DNA of 64,000 nucleotides from Balneola sp. Its GTDB lineage: Bacteria > Bacteroidota > Rhodothermia > Balneolales > Balneolaceae. The stretch spans positions 49,512 through 113,511 of the forward strand of contig RHLJ01000007.1 in assembly GCA_003712055.1 (NCBI GenBank), in the 5' to 3' direction. The notes beneath the pieces are model-generated. The model was not told where the DNA came from. It saw only the letters and a program-made list of their open reading frames with translations, and searched no databases. Both the position numbers and the translations under genes were made by a program. Each line of letters begins with the position of its first letter. The first letter of the stretch is position 1. Shown piece after piece: positions 17,818 to 27,122 of this stretch.

Positions 17818-20619
17818 ATGCCCTGGAAATCTACCATACATCAGCTCGCTCAAGAAAGCAAGATCAGCGAACACTTAGCAGATCAAATCTGTACGTTAAC
17901 GGAAATCCTCGAAGTACTCTGCAAAGAGCGTTCCGGAGAGTCATTTGTTGAATTGCTTGCCGAATTTCCCCTCAAAAGCAGAGAAGCATTAGATGAGAAT
18001 AAGGAGGAAGTATTAGCTCAGCTTCAGGATCAGATTGCTGGTATGCCAGCTGACACCATTAAAGAATTTCTGCGCATCTATACTACTTTTTTCCACCTGG
18101 TAAATTCTCTTGAACAGCATGAAATCAGCCGGATTAACAGGAAAAGAGAGCGTGAAGAGACACCCGAAAAGCCCAGAAATGAAAGTATTCTTGAAGCGGT
18201 CTACAATATGAAGGAGGCTGGATACTCGCTAGAAGAAGCTATCCAGGTGTTTGAAACTATGGACATCCAGCCTACAATTACCGCTCATCCAACAGAAGCT
18301 CGAAGGCGAAGTGTGCTCTCCAAGCAGCATGAGATCAGTAAAATGATAGCTGAAGTTGGTAGCAAATCCCACACAGAAGACGAGAAGAAGTATCTGAAAA
18401 AAGAAATCCTAAACCAGATGAAGCTTCTACTTATGACAGATGAAGTACGGGCAGAACGTATGTCGGTAGAGGATGAGGTGGAAAATGGACTTTTTTTCTT
18501 TACTCATACCATTTGGGACGTGGTGCCAAGCTTATACCGGGATATTCGAAATGCACTGGAAACCTATTATGGTGAGGCCGGAGAGATTCCGATCGTTCTT
18601 AAATATCGATCCTGGATAGGTAGTGATAGGGATGGGAATCCAAATGTAACTTCATCAGTGACCTGGAAAACGGTGATGGAACAGCGGAAAACAGTTTTGG
18701 GTGTGTACCTGAAGAAACTGGATCACCTACGTAGGTATTTAAGTATTTCCTATAAAGAGACAGATATTTCGGATGCTTTGAGAGCTTCACTTAGGGATGA
18801 AGAAACCGCAAATCCGTTGAGTGAATTGTATGAGCGAAGGTATCAAAGGGAGCCATATCGTCGGAAGATCACTCATATGATGCAATATATCCAGGAACAA
18901 CTGGATGCTATCAACCTCGAAAAGGAAGAAGTACTAAAAGTAGCTGCAAAGTATACTTCGGAAGATTTCATCAATGACCTGGATTTGATCCGAGACAGTT
19001 TGATCGAAAACGATTTGGCTGCCCTCAGTGAGCAGGGTAGGCTTCAGGACCTGGTGATCTGCGCCAAAACCTTTGGTTTTCATCTAACCTCGCTGGATAT
19101 CCGTCAGCATAGCCGACTGCATGAAGAAACAGTAGAGGAGTTACTGAAAAAGGGGCAGGTTGTAGATGCATATTCATCACTTAGTGAAGAACAGAAAATT
19201 GAAGTATTAGAAAAAGAGCTGCAAAACCCCCGACCACTTAGTCCATTCAAAACACAGCGCTCAGAAGTGGCGAACAGGGTAATGACGGTATTTGAAGAAA
19301 TCCGGGATATGCTTGCTCTGGATAAGAATAGTTTTGGTAGTTATATCATCAGTATGACTCATGGAGTCAGCGATATGCTTGAAGTATTGTTGATTGCCAA
19401 AGAGCTTGGATTATGGAGTTATATCGACGGGCAGGTAGAAACTCATTTGGATGTAGTACCTCTTTTTGAGACAGTTGAGGATTTAGGAGCGTGTTCCGGG
19501 CAAATGGCACAAATGTTTGAGCATCCATTATTCAGCAAGCAAATTGAAGCTCGTGGCAATTTCCAGGAAATTATGCTTGGATACTCCGATAGTAACAAAG
19601 ATGGTGGATATTTAACTGCTAACTGGGCACTGAACAAAGCTCAATATGATTTGGGGATGACCTGCCGTAAATATGGTATTGATTTTAGGTTATTCCATGG
19701 AACAGGTGGTACTGTTGGAAGGGGTGGAGGGCAATCCAATAAAGCGATTGTAGCCATGCCTCCGGTTAGCAATAATGGACGCATTCGATTTACAGAACAA
19801 GGAGAAGTAATCTCGTTTAGATACTCACTTCACACTATAGCTCACCGTCACCTGGAGCAGCTTGTGAATGCGATGGTAAGAGTGACTATGACTCAAAAAG
19901 ACAAACCGGGGTATCTTAGTGATTCCGATTATGAGTGGGATATGATGCAGGAACTGGCTCAAACTTCGATGGAGGCCTATCGAGGGTTGATTGATGATGA
20001 GGATTTTTGGGATTGGTATTATGGAATAACTCCTATCGAACATATTGGTAAGCTTCCGATTGCTTCGCGCCCCGTTTCGAGAGGAAAAGGAGGTAAACTT
20101 ACTTTTGATGGATTAAGAGCCATTCCCTGGGTATTCGCATGGACACAGGTTCGATATAATGTCCCTGGCTGGTATGGAATTGGAAAAGCACTTACTACCA
20201 TTTTCGAGAAGTATGATGATGCACAGGAGATTATTTCACGCTGGCAGAAAGAATGGCGATTCTTTTTCACAATATTGAACAACTCTCAACGTGAAATAGC
20301 ACGGACGCATATAGCCACATCTACGATCTATAATGAACCGGGAAATTTGAATTTTCACGAGAAAATCACTACTGATTTAGATAAGACGATAAAAGGAATA
20401 ACCACTATTGCCGGAACAAAAGAGGTATTAGAGCATAATCCGGTAATACAACGGTCCATTTTATTCAGAAACCCCTTTACATACCCATTAAACATCATTC
20501 AGAGTGAACTGCTGAAGAGATGGGATAAGGTTTCAACAGAAGAGGAAAAAGAGGAATTAACAGAGTTGATATTCCTCAACATAAACGGCATAGCGGCTGC
20601 TATGCAGAGTACCGGGTAG
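17818..20619 (+). CDS. ppc: Phosphoenolpyruvate carboxylase
   Basis: A 933-residue PEP carboxylase. Catalytic and signature motifs: TAHPTEARR with His157, GYSDSNKDGGY (about 587-597), FHGTGGTVGRGGGQSNKAI (about 625-643), and the C-terminal AAAMQSTG, close to the conserved NTG end. It carboxylates PEP to oxaloacetate, replenishing the TCA cycle and feeding aspartate-family synthesis. Here it overlaps by 1 nt a possible GTG extension of ilvE and may be cotranscribed with it. Confidence 0.96.
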   Translation: MPWKSTIHQLAQESKISEHLADQICTLTEILEVLCKERSGESFVELLAEFPLKSREALDENKEEVLAQLQDQIAGMPADTIKEFLRIYTTFFHLVNSLEQHEISRINRKREREETPEKPRNESILEAVYNMKEAGYSLEEAIQVFETMDIQPTITAHPTEARRRSVLSKQHEISKMIAEVGSKSHTEDEKKYLKKEILNQMKLLLMTDEVRAERMSVEDEVENGLFFFTHTIWDVVPSLYRDIRNALETYYGEAGEIPIVLKYRSWIGSDRDGNPNVTSSVTWKTVMEQRKTVLGVYLKKLDHLRRYLSISYKETDISDALRASLRDEETANPLSELYERRYQREPYRRKITHMMQYIQEQLDAINLEKEEVLKVAAKYTSEDFINDLDLIRDSLIENDLAALSEQGRLQDLVICAKTFGFHLTSLDIRQHSRLHEETVEELLKKGQVVDAYSSLSEEQKIEVLEKELQNPRPLSPFKTQRSEVANRVMTVFEEIRDMLALDKNSFGSYIISMTHGVSDMLEVLLIAKELGLWSYIDGQVETHLDVVPLFETVEDLGACSGQMAQMFEHPLFSKQIEARGNFQEIMLGYSDSNKDGGYLTANWALNKAQYDLGMTCRKYGIDFRLFHGTGGTVGRGGGQSNKAIVAMPPVSNNGRIRFTEQGEVISFRYSLHTIAHRHLEQLVNAMVRVTMTQKDKPGYLSDSDYEWDMMQELAQTSMEAYRGLIDDEDFWDWYYGITPIEHIGKLPIASRPVSRGKGGKLTFDGLRAIPWVFAWTQVRYNVPGWYGIGKALTTIFEKYDDAQEIISRWQKEWRFFFTILNNSQREIARTHIATSTIYNEPGNLNFHEKITTDLDKTIKGITTIAGTKEVLEHNPVIQRSILFRNPFTYPLNIIQSELLKRWDKVSTEEEKEELTELIFLNINGIAAAMQSTG

Positions 20620-20684
20620 TGAAAGGCAGCATAAAATTTAGTACCTTTCGTCGCCCATCTAGTAAACATTACAGAAAGAGAACC

Positions 20685-21773
20685 ATGGAAGATTTAATGA
20701 CATCAACGGCATTGAAAGTAGAACGAGCTATCTCTAGCAGAATAGGAGAAGTAGATTTTAATAACCTTCAGTTTGGAAGACTATTCAGCGACCATATGTT
20801 TGAAATGGTCTTTGAAAACGGAACATGGGGAGAGGCTTCTATTAAACCCTTTCAGACTATCGAGACTACCCCTGCATTAAATGCACTGCATTATGGTCAG
20901 GCTGTATTTGAAGGAATGAAGGCTTTTTATGTAGATGAAGAGACTATCAATATTTTCCGACCAGATGTTCATTTTGCCCGCTTCAATAATTCCTGCCGAA
21001 GAATGTGCATTCCTGAGACGGACTATGAGACCTTTATTGCTGCTCTTGAAGAATTGCTGAGACTGGACAAAGCATGGGTTCCTAAGGATCACGGTACGGC
21101 TCTATATCTCCGCCCGGTTATTTTCGCTAGTGACAATTACCTGGCTGCAAGAGTTTCTGATATTTATAATTACTACATCGTTACTTCTCCAGTGGGAGCG
21201 TACTACCCAGAAGGATTTAACCCTGTATCATTAACTACTCCTGATGGCTATGTAAGAGCGGTTAAGGGAGGCACAGGAGAGGCAAAAACGGCAGGTAATT
21301 ATGCAGCGAGCTTTCTTCCTGCTAAAAAAGCACAGGAAGAAGGATATACCCAGGTACTTTGGTTAGATGCTATCGAAAATAAGTACATCGAAGAAGTAGG
21401 TACGATGAACATTCATTTCCTAATCAACGATACCCTGGTTACTCCTGAACTTACTGGTTCTGTATTAGCAGGTGTAACTCGTCATTCTGTTACTGAGCTT
21501 GCCAAAGAGTGGGGTTACAGAGTTGAAGAACGAAGGATTTCTATCGATGAAGTATTCGAAGCATCTCAAAATGGAAGCTTGAAAGAAGTATTTGGTTCGG
21601 GAACAGCTGCCGTTATCTCACCTGTAGGCTTGATTCACCATGATGGAACAACCATCAATATTGGAAATGGACAGATTGGGGATGTTGCAAAACGACTCTT
21701 TGATGAAATCACTGGAATCCAATATGGAGATATTGCAGACCGATACGGTTGGGTTCATTCAGTAAAAGTATAG
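20685..21773 (+). CDS. ilvE: Branched-chain amino acid aminotransferase
   Basis: A class IV PLP aminotransferase of the BCAT type, 362 residues from the ATG chosen here. An in-frame GTG at 20619 would add 22 residues, but MEDLMTSTALKVERA has a purine-rich upstream (GAAAGAGAACC) and matches the usual length of about 355. The PLP lysine lies in GEAKTAGNYAASF (about residue 202), and EEVGTMNIHFL is the BCAT signature. It makes Leu, Ile and Val from the 2-oxoacids, and in reverse supplies branched 2-oxoacids that the fused E1 (53169) could use. fluC follows after 4 nt. Confidence 0.94.
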   Translation: MEDLMTSTALKVERAISSRIGEVDFNNLQFGRLFSDHMFEMVFENGTWGEASIKPFQTIETTPALNALHYGQAVFEGMKAFYVDEETINIFRPDVHFARFNNSCRRMCIPETDYETFIAALEELLRLDKAWVPKDHGTALYLRPVIFASDNYLAARVSDIYNYYIVTSPVGAYYPEGFNPVSLTTPDGYVRAVKGGTGEAKTAGNYAASFLPAKKAQEEGYTQVLWLDAIENKYIEEVGTMNIHFLINDTLVTPELTGSVLAGVTRHSVTELAKEWGYRVEERRISIDEVFEASQNGSLKEVFGSGTAAVISPVGLIHHDGTTINIGNGQIGDVAKRLFDEITGIQYGDIADRYGWVHSVKV

Positions 21774-21777
21774 TTCT

Positions 21778-22170
21778 TTGCAGTTTTCTCTCTGGACTTT
21801 TTTGGCGATAGGGGCAGGAGGTTTTATCGGGGCTGTTTCCCGATTTCTGCTTTCTATTTCTGTGGATGAGTACTTTGAGAATTCTTCCTTTCCGTTCGGA
21901 ATCTTCCTCACCAATATTCTAGGGTGTTTGCTCATTGGCTTGTTAGCTGGAATTTTTGAAGCAAAGGCATGGATAAACACAGAGCTTAGATTATTTGTAT
22001 TCACTGGATTACTGGGCGGCTTTACCACCTTTTCAACCTTTATAAATGATTCCTTTCTACTTGGTAAAGAAGGGGCTTTTTCATTCGCGCTTCTTAATGT
22101 AGCCGGGCAGGTTTTGATAGGGTTACTTTTTGTTTGGCTGGGTTACTTACTGGTGAAGCTTTTTTCCTAG
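21778..22170 (+). CDS. crcB: Fluoride efflux channel FluC/CrcB
   Basis: A 130-residue protein with four transmembrane helices and the CrcB motifs GGFIGAVSRFLLS, GIFLTNILGCLLIG (pore Asn) and GLLGGFTTFSTF (Phe box). It forms a dimeric fluoride channel. The start is TTG, 4 nt after the ilvE stop, so it is translated as part of that operon. No fluoride riboswitch sits directly in front of it. Confidence 0.93.
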   Translation: MQFSLWTFLAIGAGGFIGAVSRFLLSISVDEYFENSSFPFGIFLTNILGCLLIGLLAGIFEAKAWINTELRLFVFTGLLGGFTTFSTFINDSFLLGKEGAFSFALLNVAGQVLIGLLFVWLGYLLVKLFS

Positions 22171-22223
22171 ATAGCTAAAACCGTATAAGTCTGAGACTTT
22201 AGAAGAAATCTCATGGTTTTAAA

Positions 22224-22275
22224 GTCATTCCCGCGTAGGCGGGAATCTAGATTCCGGCTTTCGCTGCGGAATGAC
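22224..22275. repeat. REP-like element (GTCATTCC type)
   Basis: ATTCCCGC (22227-22234) pairs with GCGGGAAT (22239-22246) across GTAG, followed by ATTCCGGC...GCGGAATGAC. The whole element begins GTCATTCC and ends GGAATGAC, so it is also an outer palindrome. It sits between the converging crcB and 2-hydroxyacid dehydrogenase genes. Confidence 0.7.
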
Positions 22276-22316
22276 GCTTCATAGAAATATAGAGTGTGTC
22301 TTATCTGAAATTAGTT

Positions 22317-23243
22317 TTAATACCCCTTTGTTCTATCCACCTCATACAAAAGAGGCATTCCCGAAAGTGATCGCTTATAATTTTCTACTATAAGTTCAGC
22401 GGCTTCTTTAGGATTAGTCAATGATGCCACATGGGGGGTGATCATAATCTTTGGTCGATTCCAGAAAATATGGTTTTCAGGAAGTGGTTCTTCTTCAAAC
22501 ACATCCAAACAAGCGGCTTCAAGTACGCCTATATCCAGCGCATAGATTAAATCCTCCTCAATAAGATGCGCACCCCTCGCAACATTAATGATGAAAGACG
22601 GAGACTTGAGTTTTTTGAACACATCCAAATCCAGAATGCCTTTTGTTTGCTCAGTAAGAGGAAGTAGGCAAACCAAAACATTAGTGGCAGCTAAAAACTC
22701 ATTCAACTCATCACCAGAAAAGCAGTGTACTCCATCAACCTCTTTTTTTGTTGATGACCATCCATTAACTGAAAAACCATTAGCCATTAACGATTTCGCA
22801 ACTTCAATGCCCATTTCTCCTAATCCCAGGATGCCTACTGTACATTGATCTTTGGGAACGGGTTCATGAGTACTCCAAAAGCCTTCTCTTTTTTGATCTA
22901 CATATCTTGAGGTATGAAGCCTGTAATTTTGAACGGCATTCAATACATATTCAGCCATTTGTTCTTTTAAAGAAGGGATAACAACCCGGGCTATTTTAAC
23001 AGCCTTGGGGATACTCTCATCCTTGAGAATATGATCTACTCCCGCGCCTAATGAAGAAACCACCGTAAGATTTGGATATCCATCTAATACTTTTTCAGGA
23101 TGTCTCCAACTTAAAGCAAAAGTGACTCGTTGTTTGTTTTCAACCCTAGGCCACACATCAATATCCAGGTTAGAATCCACTTCCAGGAGGGCTTCTTTCC
23201 ACGGATTCATATCACGACCTTTTGAAATGAGTAAGAGAGACAT
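22317..23243 (-). CDS. D-2-hydroxyacid dehydrogenase (glyoxylate/hydroxypyruvate reductase type)
   Basis: A 308-residue NAD(P)-dependent reductase of the GhrA group. The Rossmann motif GILGLGEMGIEVA (about 137-149) is followed by the catalytic Arg in INVARGAHL, an acidic residue in CLDVFEEEPLP, and the catalytic His in ITPHVASLT. It reduces small 2-oxoacids such as glyoxylate or hydroxypyruvate. Single gene, divergent from the helicase at 23358. Confidence 0.9.
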   Translation of the reverse strand: MSLLLISKGRDMNPWKEALLEVDSNLDIDVWPRVENKQRVTFALSWRHPEKVLDGYPNLTVVSSLGAGVDHILKDESIPKAVKIARVVIPSLKEQMAEYVLNAVQNYRLHTSRYVDQKREGFWSTHEPVPKDQCTVGILGLGEMGIEVAKSLMANGFSVNGWSSTKKEVDGVHCFSGDELNEFLAATNVLVCLLPLTEQTKGILDLDVFKKLKSPSFIINVARGAHLIEEDLIYALDIGVLEAACLDVFEEEPLPENHIFWNRPKIMITPHVASLTNPKEAAELIVENYKRSLSGMPLLYEVDRTKGY

Positions 23244-23357
23244 TAGATATAAGAATTAAATAACTGCCAAATGTTCAAAGTTTACAATCAGCCAAAATAA
23301 CGAATAGAAAATCTAAGTACCTTTCTCGAAATAATTCAAAAAAATACTACGGTTCAT

Positions 23358-25280
23358 TTGTCTATAAACAAAATCATCCAAAAGGCTTTATATGCGATAG
23401 GAAAAGAGATTGAAGCAGTGCGGGAAACCCCCTCATCCGAAGTACTGACGAAAGGTGAAAAAGAGAAAAAGTCTGGGCATCATGTATACGTCTTCGAAAC
23501 AAACACTCAGGGATTAAAATTTGCCGAAGAAGTAACCGCACAAATTGGTTTAGATCCCAGGAAGAATGTAGAAGTCATCGATTTCAAGGATGGCAAAGTA
23601 TGGCTGGAATTCGAAAAGGATGAAGGAGCCTTCATCGATGAAGTGTACCTGGAGTGGGAAAACGATTTTGTGCTCAGGAAGATGGAGGGACATTTACATA
23701 CTCTCGATGAAAAAGTAGATCAAATTCCGCAGTTAAAAGCACTGCTGGAACCCAACGAGCATTACGAATCAGCAACTTTTGAAGGAGAGATCAACTATGA
23801 TGATCTCAGGAATGCCTCCCAGCGTGATGCCATTGCAAAGTCACTTAAGAACAATATCGTTTTTGTTTGGGGTCCTCCCGGAACAGGCAAAACTGCTACG
23901 CTTGGATTCTCGGTTGCCAACTTGTTGAAACAGGGAAAGCGGGTATTATTTGTATCTAATACCAATCGAGCGGTAGACGTAGGGCTGTTAAGCATTCTGG
24001 ATGCTCTGAATGAGATTTACCCGGAGTTTAATGAAAGTGAGTCGTGCCGATTTGGAGAAGCCTGGCTCGATGACGAACGGCTGGAGGAAGTGCTGTTCGA
24101 AAACCAGGTGAAAGCAAAACTAGATTCCAGAAAGGAAGAAGCTGTTCAATTATCCCAGCTATTAGATCAATACAAAGCGCTTCAAGAACAAGTGGACGAG
24201 TTGATGGTTAATGGAGAGGATGTTCCTCAGGCCCTGGATATGCAATGCCAGCTGCAGGGAGAAAAGATCGATCGCTTGGGAGGAATAGATCATGTGGAAG
24301 ATGAAATCGATCGGCTCATAAACTTAAATGAGCGTTATGAACTCAAGAAAAGAAAACTTGTTGCCACCACGATGGCCAAAGTGTGTACTTCAGAACTGTT
24401 TTATAACATCAGTTATGATGCGGTGGTGGTAGATGAAGCGTCGATGGCAGGGATACCATATCTCTTGCTTATGGCAGCAAAGAGCAAACACCATTTAGTA
24501 GTTGCCGGAGACCCCATGCAGCTTCCTCCTATAGCGATTACTTCGGATGCAGAGGCCAGGGAGTTTTTGGAGCAGGATGTATTCTCCTTCGTTTCCGGAG
24601 CAGAAACCACCGAACAGTTATTCCAATGGCATGATGAATATCCGGACTTCACCTGCTTTTTTGATACTCAGTATCGATTAAAGTCCGATTTAGCCCAGGT
24701 GATCAGTACCGTCTTTTATGAGGGTAGGCTCGAAACAGGGACGGAACAGCAAAAAGTGTTAAATGGAACATCATCTGTGGCTCTTGTTGACTCTTCCAAA
24801 TATGGCCCTTCTATCGAACAGGAGAAATCCGAACGAGGATTTAAACCTATAAACCAGGTGCATGAACGCCTGATTGAAGAGAGTCTCAAAAAACTGAATT
24901 CAAAGTATAAGCCGGAAGAAATAGGAATCATTGTTCCTTTCCGAAGCAGCACCTACCAGGTGCGAAGTTATCTCAGGGAAAAAGGATTCCGGGGAATTGA
25001 AGTGGGAACTATTCACACCTTCCAGGGAAGGGAAAAGAAAGTCATTCTCTTTGATACCGTAATGAGCGGAGAAGCTCAATATGGTCAGCTAAGACACTAT
25101 TCAGTTCGCCCTTTTGATGAAACTAAAAATGGCTTAAGTGTGCCTCGTTTGCTTAATGTAGCGTTTTCCAGAAGCAAAGAACTATTAGTAGTTATTGCCG
25201 ATATGAACCATGTGGACAGGGTTTATGGCAAGAAGTTTTTGGGTAAGCTACTTAACTCTGTCAAAGAGATTTCGCTGTAG
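23358..25280 (+). CDS. SF1B (Upf1/IGHMBP2/Dna2-like) ATP-dependent helicase
   Basis: A 640-residue superfamily I helicase. Motifs in order: Walker A GPPGTGKTATLG (about 172-183), SNTNRAVD (Ia), VVDEASMAGIPYLL (Walker B, DEAS box), GDPMQLPPI (III), DTQYRLKSDLAQVI (IV), IVPFRSSTYQV, TIHTFQGREKKVIL (V) and NVAFSRSKELLVVI (VI). A coiled coil (about 250-335) is inserted between Ia and II, as in IGHMBP2/UPF1-type enzymes. The N-terminal ~130 residues would be a beta-barrel-like nucleic-acid region. It unwinds RNA or DNA; the cellular role is not known. Start codon TTG. Confidence 0.9.
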   Translation: MSINKIIQKALYAIGKEIEAVRETPSSEVLTKGEKEKKSGHHVYVFETNTQGLKFAEEVTAQIGLDPRKNVEVIDFKDGKVWLEFEKDEGAFIDEVYLEWENDFVLRKMEGHLHTLDEKVDQIPQLKALLEPNEHYESATFEGEINYDDLRNASQRDAIAKSLKNNIVFVWGPPGTGKTATLGFSVANLLKQGKRVLFVSNTNRAVDVGLLSILDALNEIYPEFNESESCRFGEAWLDDERLEEVLFENQVKAKLDSRKEEAVQLSQLLDQYKALQEQVDELMVNGEDVPQALDMQCQLQGEKIDRLGGIDHVEDEIDRLINLNERYELKKRKLVATTMAKVCTSELFYNISYDAVVVDEASMAGIPYLLLMAAKSKHHLVVAGDPMQLPPIAITSDAEAREFLEQDVFSFVSGAETTEQLFQWHDEYPDFTCFFDTQYRLKSDLAQVISTVFYEGRLETGTEQQKVLNGTSSVALVDSSKYGPSIEQEKSERGFKPINQVHERLIEESLKKLNSKYKPEEIGIIVPFRSSTYQVRSYLREKGFRGIEVGTIHTFQGREKKVILFDTVMSGEAQYGQLRHYSVRPFDETKNGLSVPRLLNVAFSRSKELLVVIADMNHVDRVYGKKFLGKLLNSVKEISL

Positions 25281-25288
25281 CTAATCCT

Positions 25289-25729
25289 CTAGCTAGGGCC
25301 AATCCAATCAGTAGAAAAGACGATACTGTCGGCATATACCAATAATTGTCGGGTATAAAGGTGATTTTTGTCTTTCCCTCCAATATGAGCGACACCATTC
25401 AATGCCATATGATCTCCATGATAGGTTAAGAAGATCACAAAATTACCGTCTTCTTGGCGACAACTTCGGTTTTGTGGATCTGATATATCTCCATATGTAC
25501 AGGGAACATTACTGAAGTTTGCTTTTTTCCAATTATGGCTTGCCCCTCCAAATAACTCCGGTTTTTCGTAAGTGGCCTGAAAAAGCTCGCCGCTTTCCAA
25601 CATTATTTGTGTGTATTCACCCTCTGTAAATTCAAGATTAGTTTCTCCAACTAATTGAATCCCAAGAAATACGCCAAGTACAGCGATGATGAATACCAAA
25701 AGCAAAATAATAATTTGTTGTTGTCCCAT
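25289..25729 (-). CDS. Unrecognised membrane-anchored protein
   Basis: A 146-residue protein with one N-terminal transmembrane helix (QQQIIILLLVFIIAVLGVFLG) and an exported domain with two cysteines (VPCTYG, RSCRQED) that may form a disulfide. Strands such as GNFVIFLTYHGDHMALNGVAHIGG suggest a small beta domain. No family recognised. It converges on the helicase gene (8 nt). Confidence 0.6.
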   Translation of the reverse strand: MGQQQIIILLLVFIIAVLGVFLGIQLVGETNLEFTEGEYTQIMLESGELFQATYEKPELFGGASHNWKKANFSNVPCTYGDISDPQNRSCRQEDGNFVIFLTYHGDHMALNGVAHIGGKDKNHLYTRQLLVYADSIVFSTDWIGPS

Positions 25730-25780
25730 AACCCTAATGATTCTATTATGTTAATAATCGAATGAACATAGTTAAAAAAT

Positions 25781-26464
25781 ATGAAACGAACTATTGAAGT
25801 AATTACCTATCACGGGTGGGGGATGAATGCTCAGTTTTGGGATAAATGGGATGGACTCTTTAAAGATCATGTGGAATTCAAAAAAAATGACCGGGGATAT
25901 TTCAACGAGCCCGTCAAGCAACATTTTAAACATAAAGAGGCAGTTCGCGTCTTGTTTGTTCAGGGTTTTGGAATGCATTGGGTTTCGAAAGCTGATTGGA
26001 AGAATGCGCATCTCATTGTTTTGTTTTCCACCTTCAATAACCTGAAAGAAATAATGAGCAAGAGTAGAACGGTAGATCACGTGGTTCAGCAGTTACAGGA
26101 AGACATTGATCATAAACCTTATCATACACTTGATTTGTTCTGGAAGGCGATGTTTAAGTCTGGCGAGAAAATGATAACTATGGATGATTATGACATACGC
26201 GACAAGGAACTACTTAAAAACGACCTTGAAGCCTATTATCATAACCTGGTAAGCAATGTGCCCATTAAGGCGAATGCGAAAGTGATTTTATACGAAACTC
26301 AATATGACGACATAAGCATTTTTAGCCAGGTAGAGCAAATGAAGAGTCTTTTTGGGAGGCTAAATTATTACCACTCTTTTGATATTGTTGGTCACGCTTT
26401 TCCTTTTAGTCATGCAGAAAAGTGTTATGAAGAACTAGCTGGTCATCTGGATATTTTTGACTAA
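25781..26464 (+). CDS. Alpha/beta-hydrolase-like protein lacking a visible nucleophile
   Basis: A 227-residue protein with the look of BioH/BioG-type alpha/beta hydrolases: ITYHGWGMNAQFWDKW (residues 8-23) is the oxyanion-hole strand, and IVGHAFPFSHAEKCYEELAGHL near the end carries the expected His. At the nucleophile elbow, where GxSxG is expected, the sequence reads VLFVQGFGMHWV (58-68), with no Ser, Cys or Asp. It may therefore be inactive, or the alignment is misleading. No other biotin genes are in the window. It overlaps the convergent small gene at 26461 by 4 nt. Confidence 0.6.
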   Translation: MKRTIEVITYHGWGMNAQFWDKWDGLFKDHVEFKKNDRGYFNEPVKQHFKHKEAVRVLFVQGFGMHWVSKADWKNAHLIVLFSTFNNLKEIMSKSRTVDHVVQQLQEDIDHKPYHTLDLFWKAMFKSGEKMITMDDYDIRDKELLKNDLEAYYHNLVSNVPIKANAKVILYETQYDDISIFSQVEQMKSLFGRLNYYHSFDIVGHAFPFSHAEKCYEELAGHLDIFD

Positions 26465-26721
26465 TCAACTTCGAGAAGCTTACAAATTCTATCAAAAAGT
26501 TCGTTTCTGGCTGTATTGTCCTTCAGTATAACATGGAGATGTTCTTTGCCAATATGGAGAACTAAGTTAGATTGAGCAGAAGGCTTTTCGATAGAGGTAA
26601 TAATACTAAGATTTAATATCTGTTCATGCCCTAAGCCATTCATAAACTTTATCGCTTTCATATAAAGTAGTTTTATTAAGTTAAGGTTGATCTCCTTTTC
26701 AGAAACCCCCGGAGAATACAT
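26461..26721 (-). CDS. Small hypothetical protein
   Basis: An 86-residue unrecognised protein with a plausible beta-alpha composition (NLSIITSIEKP, NLVLHIGKEHLHVILKD, then a C-terminal helix ELFDRICKLLEV). The first ~10 residues are uncertain: M21 and M27 are alternative starts. It shares 4 nt with the end of the alpha/beta-hydrolase-like gene on the other strand. Confidence 0.45.
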   Translation of the reverse strand: MYSPGVSEKEINLNLIKLLYMKAIKFMNGLGHEQILNLSIITSIEKPSAQSNLVLHIGKEHLHVILKDNTARNELFDRICKLLEVD

Positions 26722-26796
26722 GAATAAGGAATAATTTTGACCAAAAAATTACTCCTTATTTCGTAATTCAAATATTCTTAATTCCAAAAATAACTA

Positions 26797-26828
26797 TTGA
26801 TATAAATCGCCATAAGGTCTTATATTTG
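26797..26828 (+). promoter_or_regulatory. Bacteroidota-type promoter of tRNA-Gly
   Basis: TATATTTG (26821-26828) matches the Bacteroidota -7 consensus TAnnTTTG, with TTG at 26797-26799, 21 nt upstream, as the -33 element. The tRNA begins 36 nt after the -7 box. Confidence 0.6.
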
Positions 26829-26863
26829 ATGCCGCTCTGGAAACAGGGCATTTTTATTGAAAT

Positions 26864-26936
26864 GCGAGAATAGCTCAGTTGGTAGAGCACAACCTTGCCA
26901 AGGTTGGGGTCGCGAGTTCGAGTCTCGTTTCTCGCT
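26864..26936 (+). tRNA. tRNA-Gly (anticodon GCC)
   Basis: A complete 73 nt cloverleaf: acceptor GCGAGAA/TTCTCGC, D-arm GCTC-AGTTGGTA-GAGC, anticodon arm CAACC-TTGCCAA-GGTTG with anticodon GCC, variable GGGTC, T-arm GCGAG-TTCGAGT-CTCGT, discriminator T. CCA is not encoded. Confidence 0.97.
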
Positions 26937-26943
26937 CAGAATG

Positions 26944-26978
26944 AAGGGTCTTTGACAGTTGTTGAAGACCCTTTTTTT
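26944..26978 (+). terminator. Rho-independent terminator after tRNA-Gly
   Basis: GGGTCTT (26946-26952) pairs with AAGACCC (26965-26971), followed by a run of seven T. It lies 10 nt past the tRNA. Confidence 0.85.
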
Positions 26979-27122
26979 GTGCTCGAAGGAAAGGTTTAAA
27001 TGAATATCAAAAAAGTATGGTACTTAAGAACGTCGATTTTTCAACCTGGTCTATATCCTGGACTCTTCAGGCTGGAGGTTTTTAAATGAAGTGGATGAAG
27101 AGCTGTTGCTTGCAAGAAGTAG

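Noticed and set aside
21774..21790. Fluoride riboswitch for crcB
   Set aside because: Only 4 nt separate crcB from ilvE, leaving no room for an aptamer; none recognised upstream of ilvE.
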